In this document: in pieces, positions 7,296-14,404 of the stretch
How the letters are laid out: every line of letters begins with the position of its first letter
Position numbering within the stretch: position 1 is the first letter of the stretch
DNA from: Gracilibacillus alcaliphilus
GTDB taxonomy: Bacteria; Bacillota; Bacilli; Bacillales; Amphibacillaceae
Assembly: GCF_016909015.1 (NCBI RefSeq)
Contig: NZ_JAFBFA010000056.1
Location: 1-17,035, forward strand
Length of the DNA stretch: 17,035 nt
Reading direction: 5' to 3'
Notes under the pieces: generated by a model
The model's input: only the letters and a program-made list of their open reading frames with translations
What the model was told of the DNA's origin: nothing
Databases searched by the model: none
Program-made: the position numbers and the translations under genes

Positions 7296-8126
7296 ATGAG
7301 CATGAAACAACCAATTGGCGTGATTGACTCTGGTGTAGGCGGATTGACTGTGGCCAGTGAGTTAGTTCGTCAATTACCAAAGGAATCAATTATCTATGTA
7401 GGGGATACCAAACGCTGCCCCTATGGACCACGTCCCAAAGAAGAAGTTATCCAATATACATGGGAAATGGTACATTTTTTAATGGAAAGAGATATAAAAA
7501 TGTTGGTCGTAGCTTGTAATACAGCAACGGCATTCACCTTAGAACAATTACGGGAGGAACTGCCGATTCCGGTAGTGGGTGTTATCCAGCCGGGAGCGCG
7601 GGCTGCCATCACGAATAGCCGCACTGGTGAGGTTGGCGTGATTGGTACAGAAGGAACAATAAACAGTAAGGCATATGTGGATACATTGCAGCATATCAAT
7701 GCCGATATTAAAGTGCATGATTTGGCTTGCCCACGACTTGCTCCGATTGTAGAACAAGGCATTGTGCAAGGAACAGAAGCTTACCAAATAGTCAACGAAA
7801 CATTACAGCCTTTAAAGCGTTATAAGAATATGGATACCTTGATCTTGGGTTGTACCCATTATCCAATGATCAGAGATTTGATTCAGGAAGTAATGGGACC
7901 ATTGGTAATGGTGATCTCATCTGGAGAAGAAACAGCGAGAGAGGTAAGTACAATCCTTGGCTATCATAAGAAACTCTATCAAGGCAGGGAAGAATCCCAG
8001 CATTATTTCTATACTACTGGCGATGTTCAGGTATTTAAAGCTATTGCTTCCAATTGGCTTAACAAGGATATAGAGGCCATTGATCAAGTGGAATTGGATA
8101 CGGTAAAGAGCCTATCCCAGCGTTAA
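7296..8126 (+). CDS. racE: Glutamate racemase
   Basis: Interconverts L- and D-glutamate in the cytoplasm, supplying D-glutamate for the peptidoglycan stem peptide (and for poly-gamma-glutamate where made). At 276 residues it has normal family length. GVIDSGVGG at the N-terminus supplies the conserved Asp-Ser pair. The two catalytic cysteines are Cys74 (VVACNTATA) and Cys186 (ILGCTHYP). AAAGAGGCG precedes the ATG. The gene ends 30 bases before a strong terminator that closes the ysmB-racE unit. RacE is the housekeeping racemase in B. subtilis; the symbol murI is equally valid. Confidence 0.96.
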   Translation: MSMKQPIGVIDSGVGGLTVASELVRQLPKESIIYVGDTKRCPYGPRPKEEVIQYTWEMVHFLMERDIKMLVVACNTATAFTLEQLREELPIPVVGVIQPGARAAITNSRTGEVGVIGTEGTINSKAYVDTLQHINADIKVHDLACPRLAPIVEQGIVQGTEAYQIVNETLQPLKRYKNMDTLILGCTHYPMIRDLIQEVMGPLVMVISSGEETAREVSTILGYHKKLYQGREESQHYFYTTGDVQVFKAIASNWLNKDIEAIDQVELDTVKSLSQR

Positions 8127-8155
8127 TCTATATCATTATATACCGTGAATAGTAG

Positions 8156-8185
8156 AGCAGAGGCGATCGGAGCCTCTGCTTTTTT
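8156..8185 (+). terminator. Intrinsic terminator after racE
   Basis: A nine-pair perfect stem, AGCAGAGGC (8156-8164) with GCCTCTGCT (8172-8180), has a seven-base loop and runs directly into a T tract. It separates ysmB-racE from gerM. Confidence 0.93.
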
Positions 8186-8338
8186 GCGGAGACATATTAA
8201 GACATTACTCTGCAGTTGCTGCAATCCGCCGTATAATCACGGATTTTGTTCTATTTCATAAAATAGCTCTTTTACTTGGTCTATTTTGTTAAAGAGCTCG
8301 TATACATAGTAGTACAAACCACCGAGGAGGTATGGATA

Positions 8339-9475
8339 ATGAGGGTCGATTGGATGAAGTATGGGGGGCTTGTATTACTTAGTATATTAGTGCTTACCGG
8401 ATGTAATATGTTTAAAGGTGAGCAGACACTGGAGCAGATGGATGCACCTCCTGAAGAAGCGGAACTTACCGATAATATCGATGATATCGAAGAAACCGAG
8501 GAAGGCAGTACACAACCAGATGAAGAGGGTGGACAAGAAGCAAGCGAGGAAGAGGCAGATCAAACAGAGGAAACGGGAGAGGCAGAGACGGATGGTACAT
8601 TAACTCATGTCCTCTATTTAATAGATCAAAATGGGCTGGTAGTGCCTCAAGAACTTGAATTACCAGCACCAGCTTCCAAGGAAGTAGCAAAGCAAGTGTT
8701 GGAATATTTGGTGCAGGACGGTCCAGTCACATCTATGCTGCCTAGCGGATTTCAGGCAGTTCTACCAGCTGGCACAGAAATAATTGATCTAAACTTGGAT
8801 GAGAATGGAACTATGGTAGTAAATGTTTCAGAAGAATTTGCTGACTATCAGGCAGAGGATGAATCGAAGATCATTGAATCTATTACACACACGTTGACAG
8901 AGTTCAGTAATGTAGAACGAGTCAAACTATGGATTAATGGAGAAGAACAACAGAATATGCCGGTAAATGGTACACCAATCAGCCAAGGGTATTCAAGGGA
9001 GAATGGCATTAATGTTCATCAGGCAAATGGGGTCGACTTCATGGAAAGTGAAGCTGCTACGCTTTACTTTCCAATGCAAGGAGATGAAATGGTTTACTTT
9101 GTACCAGTAACACAACATATCCGTTATGATAAAGAACAACCAGAACAATCTATAGTACAAGCCTTGATGGAAGGTCCAGCCTTTGATTTGCCACTACAGC
9201 ATTATATTAATCATGGTTCACAGCTTACAGATGAACCGACATTAGCTGACGGGGTACTGTCCCTGACATTTAATGAAGATATATTATCAAACAGTGCAGA
9301 CGGCACGATTGCTGATGAAGTGTTACAATCCATCGTTCTGACATTGACTGAACTGGAAGATATTCAAGCAGTGGATGTATCGGTAGAGAATCATGAAGAA
9401 GTGATTAATGAAGAGGGACAACCATATACAGATCCAGTGACAAGAGAGATGGTAACGCCTGTAGAAAGCATTTAA
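8339..9475 (+). CDS. gerM: GerM-type sporulation/germination lipoprotein
   Basis: A 378-residue exported lipoprotein with lipobox LTGC (Cys22). Residues about 30-88 form a strongly acidic linker rich in Glu and Asp. Two GMN (sporulation/spore germination) domains follow, roughly 90-200 and 235-345; the paired phrases NLDENGTMVVNVSEEF and TLADGVLSLTFNEDIL mark equivalent strands of the two copies. In B. subtilis, GerM acts in the space between mother cell and forespore, where it supports the SpoIIIA-SpoIIQ complex, and affects germination and cortex. ATG 8339 has GAGGAGG eight bases upstream; the frame runs 21 codons further back without one. The racE-gerM-rph order supports the call. Its presence implies a spore-former. 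Confidence 0.92.
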   Translation: MRVDWMKYGGLVLLSILVLTGCNMFKGEQTLEQMDAPPEEAELTDNIDDIEETEEGSTQPDEEGGQEASEEEADQTEETGEAETDGTLTHVLYLIDQNGLVVPQELELPAPASKEVAKQVLEYLVQDGPVTSMLPSGFQAVLPAGTEIIDLNLDENGTMVVNVSEEFADYQAEDESKIIESITHTLTEFSNVERVKLWINGEEQQNMPVNGTPISQGYSRENGINVHQANGVDFMESEAATLYFPMQGDEMVYFVPVTQHIRYDKEQPEQSIVQALMEGPAFDLPLQHYINHGSQLTDEPTLADGVLSLTFNEDILSNSADGTIADEVLQSIVLTLTELEDIQAVDVSVENHEEVINEEGQPYTDPVTREMVTPVESI

Positions 9476-9563
9476 CGAGATATAAAGGGATGAATTCCGA
9501 AAACAAACTCTCCTTATCGGTTTTCCTTGAGCAGCCGAAAGTTATTGATAGAGTGGGCTTAGC

Positions 9564-9590
9564 TTGAACCTTGTCACAAGAATGTATAAT
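9564..9590 (+). promoter_or_regulatory. Promoter-like pair directly before a terminator
   Basis: TTGAAC (9564-9569) and a perfect TATAAT (9585-9590) are separated by 15 bases, which is short. A transcript from here would start near 9597 and reach the hairpin at 9605-9640 almost at once. It may be a fortuitous match or the promoter of a very short RNA. Confidence 0.3.
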
Positions 9591-9603
9591 CATTTGCAAA
9601 AAG

Positions 9604-9646
9604 AATCGGAGGCAGATCCAAAAATGGACTGGCTCCTGATTTTTTT
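9604..9646 (+). terminator. Intrinsic terminator downstream of gerM
   Basis: An imperfect hairpin pairs ATCGGAGGCAGATCC (9605-9619) with GGACTGGCTCCTGAT (9626-9640), with small bulges, followed by six T (9641-9646). It lies 130 bases after the gerM stop and probably ends that transcript. Confidence 0.75.
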
Positions 9647-9729
9647 CTGATAAGATCAGAAAGTATAAAATTTTTCATGCGTTCATTCTTATTCAAGAAT
9701 AGCCATGTTCAGCTCCAAACGCCAAACTT

Positions 9730-9823
9730 TAGAGATTGCACGTCACGCCGCCCTACGATAAGTCAACATCGACTCCTTCCGTCGCCGTTTTCCTTTATCT
9801 CCGTTGTGACGCTCCAATCTCTA
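9730..9823. repeat. Hairpin-forming repeat-like element between gerM and rph
   Basis: TAGAGATTG-CA-CGTCAC (9730-9746) pairs with GTGACG-CTC-CAATCTCTA (9806-9823), giving 15 matched pairs that enclose 59 bases. A smaller GATAA/TTATC pair lies inside. The gerM-rph gap is 560 bases with no open frame that looks coding; besides this element it holds the 9604 terminator and a weaker six-pair hairpin at 9906-9926 followed by TTTTT (9931-9935). The local composition, rich in CGTC, CGCC and CGTCG motifs, differs from the AT-rich surroundings. It may be a dispersed palindromic repeat, but only one copy is in the window. Confidence 0.45.
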
Positions 9824-10035
9824 CGTTTTTAAAAGGACGCTTTGCGCTTTTCGTTCAATAAACACTATCTCTATCCGTATGCAAGCCAGTCGGTTCCCCT
9901 TAGAAAGATGGATCTAACAACCATCTGTACTTTTTCCTGGAATACTTTCTTTTTTCTTTGATTAATTAAGTATGAAAAGCCCACCATTATCCGAAAATAT
10001 GTTAAGATAATACAAGTATGTAAGGAGGAAAAGCC

Positions 10036-10779
10036 ATGCGCGAAACAGGAAGAGAAGTTGATCAATTAAGAAATATTCAAATGGAAACTAATTATACGAA
10101 ACATGCAGAAGGTTCCGTCCTAATTACGGTAGGGGATACAAAAGTCATTTGCAATGCAAGTGTAGAAGATCGTGTGCCTCCATTTATGCGTGGGACAGGC
10201 AAGGGATGGATTACAGCAGAGTATGCCATGCTGCCAAGGGCAACAGAAACAAGGAATATTCGTGAATCATCCAAAGGCAAAGTTTCTGGCAGAACGATGG
10301 AGATTCAGCGATTAATTGGCCGTGCATTACGTGCAGTGGTTGATCTTGATAAAATTGGTGAACGAACCATTTGGGTAGATTGTGATGTAATCCAAGCAGA
10401 TGGCGGTACCAGAACAGCTTCCATAACAGGGGCATTTGTTGCTGTGGTACATGCCTTAGGCCGTTTACTCGATGCAAAGAAGATCAGCAGTTTGCCTATT
10501 ACGGATTATCTAGCAGCTATTTCTGTAGGTGTTCTCCCTGATGGAACTGAGATTTTAGACTTGGAATACATAGAGGATGCACAGGCACATGTCGATATGA
10601 ATGTAGTAATGACAGGGAAGGGAGAGTTTGTCGAGCTGCAAGGAACTGGCGAAGAAGCAACTTTTACCAGTGCTCAGCTTGCCAAGATGCTTGCCCTTGC
10701 AGAAAAAGGCATGAGAGAAATTTTTTTGATTCAGCAAGATGCTGTGCAGCCTTATCAAGATAAAATGCCACAAATATAA
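10036..10779 (+). CDS. rph: Ribonuclease PH
   Basis: Phosphorolytic 3'-to-5' exoribonuclease that trims tRNA precursors, working as a hexameric ring in the cytoplasm. The 247 residues match the family throughout: MRETGREVDQLRNI start, YTKHAEGSVLI, GWITAEYAMLPRAT, SGRTMEIQRLIGRALR, DCDVIQADGGTRTASITGA (the conserved acidic and phosphate-binding region), and EYIEDAQAHVDMNVVMT. AAGGAGG lies just upstream of the ATG. It is full length with no anomaly. Unlike the compact order I recall from B. subtilis, it is separated from both gerM and rdgB by long non-coding stretches. Confidence 0.97.
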   Translation: MRETGREVDQLRNIQMETNYTKHAEGSVLITVGDTKVICNASVEDRVPPFMRGTGKGWITAEYAMLPRATETRNIRESSKGKVSGRTMEIQRLIGRALRAVVDLDKIGERTIWVDCDVIQADGGTRTASITGAFVAVVHALGRLLDAKKISSLPITDYLAAISVGVLPDGTEILDLEYIEDAQAHVDMNVVMTGKGEFVELQGTGEEATFTSAQLAKMLALAEKGMREIFLIQQDAVQPYQDKMPQI

Positions 10780-11034
10780 GTGCGTGTAAAAAGTCTGGTA
10801 AAAAGGAGCCTCATCGGTTAAGTTCGCAACAGCGTGTTGCAACACCGATACTGGCACATTGTGTGCGTCGACAGTCCAAGGCGGCACAGTTTTGTGAAGT
10901 GAAGCGTATGCCTTTAATATGTGAGTAGCGGACTTGCACAGGAAGTGTTGACTTCTGTGTTACCCACACGATGTGGGTGAGCTTAATAGAAGCTCCTCAA
11001 CTGCCGTCGCAGAAATTCCGGTACGTCATTTTTA
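10780..11034. repeat. Hairpin-rich intergenic insert between rph and rdgB
   Basis: No convincing gene occupies these 255 bases. Two clear hairpins stand out. At 10813-10849, ATCGGT/ACCGAT encloses a perfect GCAACA-gcg-TGTTGC. At 10962-10978, ACCCACA-cga-TGTGGGT is perfect; AGCTT-N5-AAGCT (10980-10994) follows, and CTTCT/AGAAG arms flank the latter hairpin. Neither hairpin has a T tract, so they are not ordinary terminators. GC content is visibly higher than in neighbouring gaps. It looks like inserted repeat DNA or a structured RNA leader of rdgB, but I cannot assign a family. Confidence 0.45.
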
Positions 11035-11076
11035 TTGGATTTTTTGAATAACCTCTATAAGGAAAGGAGTAATCGA

Positions 11077-11670
11077 ATGAAGCAATTAATTATAGCAACT
11101 AAAAATCAAGGGAAAATGCAGGATTTTAAACGATTATTTGAACCGCATGGTATCAAGGTTTCTTCCTTATTAGATTTATCAGAACCTATTGAAGATGTTG
11201 AAGAAACAGGTGCTACCTTTGAAGAGAATGCTGCTTTGAAGGCAGAAGTAATCTGTGAGAGGTTGCAGATACCAGTAATTGCAGATGACTCAGGAATTGA
11301 AATCGATGCACTGAATGGAGAGCCAGGGGTCTACTCCGCCCGTTATGCGGGGACAGATAAAGATGACCAGGCAAATATAGAAAAGGTGTTAGATAAGATG
11401 AAGACCGTTCCTCCATCTGAGCGTACGGCTCGCTTTGTTTGTGTCTTAGCGGTAGCCCAGCCGGGACAAGCAACGATCTTTAAACGTGGAGAATGTGAGG
11501 GAACTATTGCAGACCAGCCGACAGGTACCAATGGATTTGGCTATGATCCGATATTCTATCCTGTTGACAGCTCCTTGACTATGGCAGAGATGACTCCTGA
11601 ACAAAAGAATGAGATTAGTCATCGCAGAAAAGCGTTAGATCAGCTGAAAAACTGGGTAAACCAGTTGTAA
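11077..11670 (+). CDS. rdgB: Non-canonical purine NTP pyrophosphatase (XTP/dITP diphosphatase, RdgB/HAM1)
   Basis: Cleaves XTP, ITP and dITP to the monophosphate and pyrophosphate, keeping deaminated purines out of nucleic acid. The 197-residue protein has the family signatures: IIATKNQGK at the N-terminus (triphosphate binding), IADDSGIEIDALNGEPGVYS (catalytic Asp70/Asp71 region), GTNGFGYDPIF and SHRRKAL at the C-terminus. ATG 11077 is preceded by AAAGGAGT; a TTG at 11035 in the same frame lacks a ribosome site. Thirteen bases separate its stop from the next gene, so it is co-transcribed with the phosphodiesterase. Known as ysnA in B. subtilis. Confidence 0.95.
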   Translation: MKQLIIATKNQGKMQDFKRLFEPHGIKVSSLLDLSEPIEDVEETGATFEENAALKAEVICERLQIPVIADDSGIEIDALNGEPGVYSARYAGTDKDDQANIEKVLDKMKTVPPSERTARFVCVLAVAQPGQATIFKRGECEGTIADQPTGTNGFGYDPIFYPVDSSLTMAEMTPEQKNEISHRRKALDQLKNWVNQL

Positions 11671-11683
11671 AGGAGTGATGTGT

Positions 11684-12208
11684 ATGCCAAAAGTTTTAAT
11701 TTTGAGTGATAGTCATGGCTGGACAGAAGAAGTAATCAAAATCAAGGACCGTCATCAACATGAAGTAGATGCGATGATTCATTGTGGTGATTCTGAGTTA
11801 ACGCATGATAGCGAAGAACTATCTGGTTTTCAAGCTGTACAAGGGAATATGGATTTTGATGCCAAATTACTAGAAGATATCGATTTTAGTGTAGGACCGT
11901 TACATTTTTTCGTTACTCATGGTCACCTATATAATATTAAGTTATCCTTAATGTCTGTAGCCTATCGTGGAGAAGAAGTTGGTGCCAATGTTATTTGTTT
12001 TGGCCATTCCCATGTAGCTGGGGCAGAAAAGATGGATGATCAGTTATTTATCAATCCGGGAAGCATAAGACAGCCACGCAGTGCCCATCCCGGTTCTTAT
12101 GCCTTGCTTAGCGCAACAGAGGATTTGCAAGAGGTCGATGTCCGCTTTTATACGATGAGTGGTCAAGAAATTCCTGGTTTAGCCTATCAAACCTCGCTAA
12201 AATCGTAA
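11684..12208 (+). CDS. ysnB: YfcE/MJ0936-family metallophosphodiesterase
   Basis: A 174-residue calcineurin-like phosphoesterase that binds two metal ions. The ligand motifs appear in order: SDSHG (Asp9, His11), HCGDSE (Asp36), QGNMD (Asn55), VTHGH (His79, His81) and FGHSH (His108, His110). Members cleave model phosphodiesters, often with Mn2+; the natural substrate is not settled. ATG 11684 has AAGGAG eight bases upstream; the earlier GTG 11675 and ATG 11678 sit on or too close to that ribosome site. Directly downstream of rdgB, as remembered for B. subtilis ysnA-ysnB, and followed by a terminator. Confidence 0.9.
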   Translation: MPKVLILSDSHGWTEEVIKIKDRHQHEVDAMIHCGDSELTHDSEELSGFQAVQGNMDFDAKLLEDIDFSVGPLHFFVTHGHLYNIKLSLMSVAYRGEEVGANVICFGHSHVAGAEKMDDQLFINPGSIRQPRSAHPGSYALLSATEDLQEVDVRFYTMSGQEIPGLAYQTSLKS

Positions 12209-12259
12209 AAATAGTGTCCATATGCAAATGTATAATTCTTATGTCTTTTAGCAACCTAA

Positions 12260-12287
12260 TCCCGTATCTAGATATACGGGGTTTTTT
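12260..12287 (+). terminator. Intrinsic terminator after ysnB
   Basis: CCCGTAT (12261-12267) pairs with ATACGGG (12274-12280) across a six-base loop, followed by GTTTTTT. It closes the rdgB-ysnB transcript 50 bases after the stop. From here to about 12500 I see no gene; a promoter-like TTGCTT (12407-12412) and TATAGA (12429-12434) pair, 16 bases apart, may serve the small gene that follows. Confidence 0.9.
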
Positions 12288-12501
12288 AAGATAGCTCAAC
12301 TTAGACATACATAAACAAACATGTACACTTTGCTATTATTGTGTAAACCTGTTCTTTGTTATTACCTTTGCCCTAGCATTATTAGATTAAATAAACGTGT
12401 GTAAACTTGCTTTGGTCAGGTTGTTGCGTATAGATACGTCCTTAGCAAAGTAGGAAGGCAGAAAGGAGGAGGTAAGAAGTTTTTTCTTGCCATGATAGTC
12501 T

Positions 12502-12675
12502 ATGTTCACAAAACGGAGTATCTTTATATGTATCTTTTTTTTAGGCTTTGCCCTTGGCGGTTATCAGAACTATCGTAATATATGGACACTTCTGCTACTG
12601 TTTGTTTTTATCATAATGACAATCGTCACAATTTCTGGTTATTTTTGGATGAGGAAGAAAAGCAGCACAGACTAG
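12502..12675 (+). CDS. Small two-helix membrane protein (57 residues), function unknown
   Basis: A 57-codon frame, ATG 12502 to TAG 12673, encodes MFTKRSIFIC followed by a hydrophobic stretch ending at GFALGGYQ (about 6-20), a short polar turn (QNYRNIW) and a second strongly hydrophobic helix (about 29-50), ending in RKKSSTD. The composition is what a real small membrane protein would give. A strong AGGAGGAGGT sits at 12463-12472 but is 29 bases from this ATG; another ATG at 12492 starts a different short frame, so the start or a translational coupling is unclear. The stop lies in the loop of the downstream terminator, which places the gene neatly within a transcript. No family recognised. 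Confidence 0.5.
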   Translation: MFTKRSIFICIFFLGFALGGYQNYRNIWTLLLLFVFIIMTIVTISGYFWMRKKSSTD

Positions 12676-12691
12676 TGTGTTGCTTTTCTTC
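12654..12691. terminator. Bidirectional terminator between convergent genes
   Basis: GAAGAAAAGCA-g-CACA (12654-12669) pairs with TGTG-t-TGCTTTTCTTC (12676-12691) around a six-base loop. Each strand ends the stem in a T-rich run (GCTTTTCTT), so it can stop both the small membrane gene and the leftward transporter gene. Confidence 0.8.
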
Positions 12692-12699
12692 ATGGTTAT

Positions 12700-13848
12700 T
12701 TATTTTTGGATATCTTCATATCCTTCACCGTAAAATTTATTATAACGACCTTTAAATTTGCGATAAGCAAAGGTGACAATTACCTTACCAACAGCATAAC
12801 CAGGTATACCTAGGATAACGCCGAAGATACCGAATAGTTTACCTGCAACTAATAAGACAAACATAATGGTGAGCGGATGCACTTTCATCGTTTTACCCAT
12901 TACATTTGGAGAGATAAGGTGACCTTCCAGCAGCTGGACAACGGCCCAAACAACCCCAAGCTTAAGCAGCATCCAAGGAGATGTAACAATGGAAATGATG
13001 ATTGCTGGTGTGATAGCAATAATAGGGCCAAGGTAAGGAACCACACTGGTCACTGCGGCAACAGCAGCCAAGATAATTGCATATTCCAATCCGATAATAA
13101 GATAACCGATGTATAACAAGACACCAATACAAAATGCCACAAAGATTTGCCCTTGAATATACGAACCAACCTGTGTATCCATTCGATGAAGTATATCAGT
13201 CACATCATTTCTGTATCGTTTAGGAAACAGTGTCAGAAAATAGTTCTTAAATCTTTGTCCATCTTTCAGTAAGAAGAACAGAACAAAGGGAAAGGTCACC
13301 AACGAAACGATAATATTAGTCAGGGTAGTGGCAAAGCTTGCTATGCCCTCCACAGTATTACCAAGTTGTGACATAATCGTAGCGGGAAGGTCCCCTAAAT
13401 TTTCATCAATCCAGTCGCGTGCTTCGTTGTAATAATTCTCAAATATGGAATTATTCATTAACTGATGGATGCTATCGTTGATGGTACTCACATATCCTGG
13501 GAAGTTAGACACCAATTCTATAATCTGCTGCTCAATAATTGGAATGGTAACAATCAATATGCCTGCAACAACTCCAGAAAAGGCAAGAATAATTAAGATA
13601 ATCCCCCAAACTCTTTTGATACGCCACTTTTCCAACAAATTAACCACAGGATTTAACAGATAATAGGCAACAAATGCTAGAATAACGGGAGGAAACAAAG
13701 TTGCAAAAATAATTTGAATTGGTACAAAAATAAAGGAAATTTGGTTATATACAATAACCGTAATACCAATCAAAATTAATGCACCAAGCACAAAAAATAA
13801 GTTTTTCCCTCCTAGAAAATTTATTAATTTGTCGTTTGAATCTTTCAT
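12700..13848 (-). CDS. AI-2E family transporter (UPF0118/PerM type)
   Basis: A 382-residue polytopic membrane protein of normal family length. Hydrophobic segments occur near 15-35, 42-62 and 78-105; a soluble stretch follows (about 108-175), then further helices near 175-200 and 230-350. GYLIIGLEYAIILAAVAAVTSV, then YLGPIIAITPA, and GVILGIPGYAVGKV near the C-terminus are characteristic phrases of the family. AGGTG is six bases upstream of the ATG. Members export a range of substrates; few have been shown to move autoinducer-2, and some act as ion antiporters. The substrate here cannot be read from sequence. Monocistronic, with an adjacent shared terminator. Confidence 0.88.
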   Translation of the reverse strand: MKDSNDKLINFLGGKNLFFVLGALILIGITVIVYNQISFIFVPIQIIFATLFPPVILAFVAYYLLNPVVNLLEKWRIKRVWGIILIILAFSGVVAGILIVTIPIIEQQIIELVSNFPGYVSTINDSIHQLMNNSIFENYYNEARDWIDENLGDLPATIMSQLGNTVEGIASFATTLTNIIVSLVTFPFVLFFLLKDGQRFKNYFLTLFPKRYRNDVTDILHRMDTQVGSYIQGQIFVAFCIGVLLYIGYLIIGLEYAIILAAVAAVTSVVPYLGPIIAITPAIIISIVTSPWMLLKLGVVWAVVQLLEGHLISPNVMGKTMKVHPLTIMFVLLVAGKLFGIFGVILGIPGYAVGKVIVTFAYRKFKGRYNKFYGEGYEDIQK

Positions 13849-14067
13849 TCACTACACCTCTTATTTGTATGATATTGTTTATGTACAAAATAAATTACTA
13901 TTAATAGACTAGATATACCCCGACCCCTTTTTTATAAACACATTTAAAGAAGGATGATGTAGGAATACGCCTTTGATTATCATTATACCATTTTATTGAG
14001 AAAATAGATTGTGAAGTCATGTTGGGAGTCAATAATTTTATAATTTAAAATAATTGATATTATTTTA
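13849..14067. other. Intergenic region between the transporter gene and the tRNA promoter
   Basis: About 220 AT-rich bases. The leftward transporter promoter must lie here, but no convincing hexamer pair stands out. A partial Fur-like match (ATAATGATAAT on the minus strand, near 13976-13986) is present and is too short to call. No open frame with a ribosome site was found. Confidence 0.4.
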
Positions 14068-14119
14068 TTGACATTCCCATTGGTACTTTATATAATGGTA
14101 CTTGTCCGTTAACAAGTAC
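14068..14119 (+). promoter_or_regulatory. Consensus promoter of the tRNA operon with inverted repeat at the start site
   Basis: TTGACA (14068-14073), exactly 17 bases, then TATAAT (14091-14096): a perfect sigma-A promoter, as expected for stable RNA. Immediately after it, GTACTTGT (14098-14105) and ACAAGTAC (14112-14119) form a perfect eight-base inverted repeat across the expected transcription start. TGGTACTT also occurs twice, at 14081-14088 and 14096-14103, flanking the -10. Confidence 0.93.
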
Positions 14120-14140
14120 ATAAAATAATTACATAATTAA

Positions 14141-14214
14141 GCGGGTGTAGTTTAGTGGTAAAACCTCAGCCTTCCAAGCTGATGTCGAGGGTTCAATTCC
14201 CTTCACCCGCTCCA
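14141..14214 (+). tRNA. tRNA-Gly (anticodon TCC)
   Basis: The acceptor stem GCGGGTG/CACCCGC closes, with discriminator T and an encoded CCA (14212-14214). The anticodon arm CAGC-CTTCCAA-GCTG gives anticodon TCC, reading GGA and GGG. The T arm contains GGTTCAATTCC. Full length and apparently functional; transcribed from the consensus promoter at 14068. Confidence 0.96.
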
Positions 14215-14215
14215 T

Positions 14216-14289
14216 GTCCCAGTAGCTCAGCTGGATAGAGCAACAGCCTTCTAAGCTGTGGGTCGGGAGTTCGAATCTCTCCTGGGACG
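14216..14289 (+). tRNA. tRNA-Arg (anticodon TCT), prophage integration target
   Basis: The acceptor stem GTCCCAG/CTGGGAC closes with discriminator G at 14289. The anticodon arm ACAGC-CTTCTAA-GCTGT gives TCT, reading AGA and AGG. The T arm is GGGAG-TTCGAAT-CTCTC with one G-U pair. One base separates it from tRNA-Gly. No CCA is encoded: the gene ends GCTAAT. The remembered Bacillus homologue encodes CCA, so the change may mark where integrated DNA begins. CCA would then be added by nucleotidyltransferase. Confidence 0.95.
14265..14289. other. Putative attachment site half (3' end of tRNA-Arg)
   Basis: The T arm and 3' acceptor strand of tRNA-Arg lie next to a decayed tyrosine integrase whose C-terminal end faces the tRNA, the usual layout of a tRNA-integrated prophage. 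The duplicate of this segment should lie beyond the right edge of the window, so the core cannot be delimited here. Confidence 0.5.
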
Positions 14290-14297
14290 CTAATTAT

Positions 14298-14339
14298 AAA
14301 ACGCTCAACACCTTGATAATAAAGGAATTGAGCGTTTTT
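14298..14339 (+). terminator. Intrinsic terminator of the tRNA operon
   Basis: ACGCTCAA (14301-14308) pairs with TTGAGCGT (14328-14335), with CTT/AAG extending the stem inside the loop, followed by a T run to 14339. It lies just after tRNA-Arg, so either it came with the prophage or it replaced the original terminator on integration. Confidence 0.85.
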
Positions 14340-14382
14340 GCTTTTCTGGTTTACTTTTCCAAATGGTATTAAAAATAATCGT

Positions 14383-14404
14383 TTGGGGTTGAATTGGGGT
14401 TGGA
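14383..14404. repeat. Tandem 11-base direct repeats near the attachment site
   Basis: TTGGGGTTGAA (14383-14393) is followed directly by TTGGGGTTGGA (14394-14404), with one mismatch. Short G-rich direct repeats between an integrase gene and its attachment core are typical arm-type binding sites for tyrosine integrases. Assignment is by position only. Confidence 0.45.

Noticed and set aside
7421..7787. Open frames on the minus strand within racE and comparable long antisense frames within gerM, rph and rdgB
   Set aside because: They overlap well-supported genes, lack ribosome sites and give protein sequences without recognisable features.
12313..12410. Two GTGTAAAC direct repeats and a TACAC/GTGTA pair after the ysnB terminator
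   Set aside because: Short motifs in AT-rich DNA with irregular spacing; no gene or known binding site ties them together.
13970..13990. Fur-box-like ATAATGATAATC sequence upstream of the transporter gene
   Set aside because: Only two hexamer-like units match, AT-rich DNA gives such matches often, and the downstream gene has no iron link.
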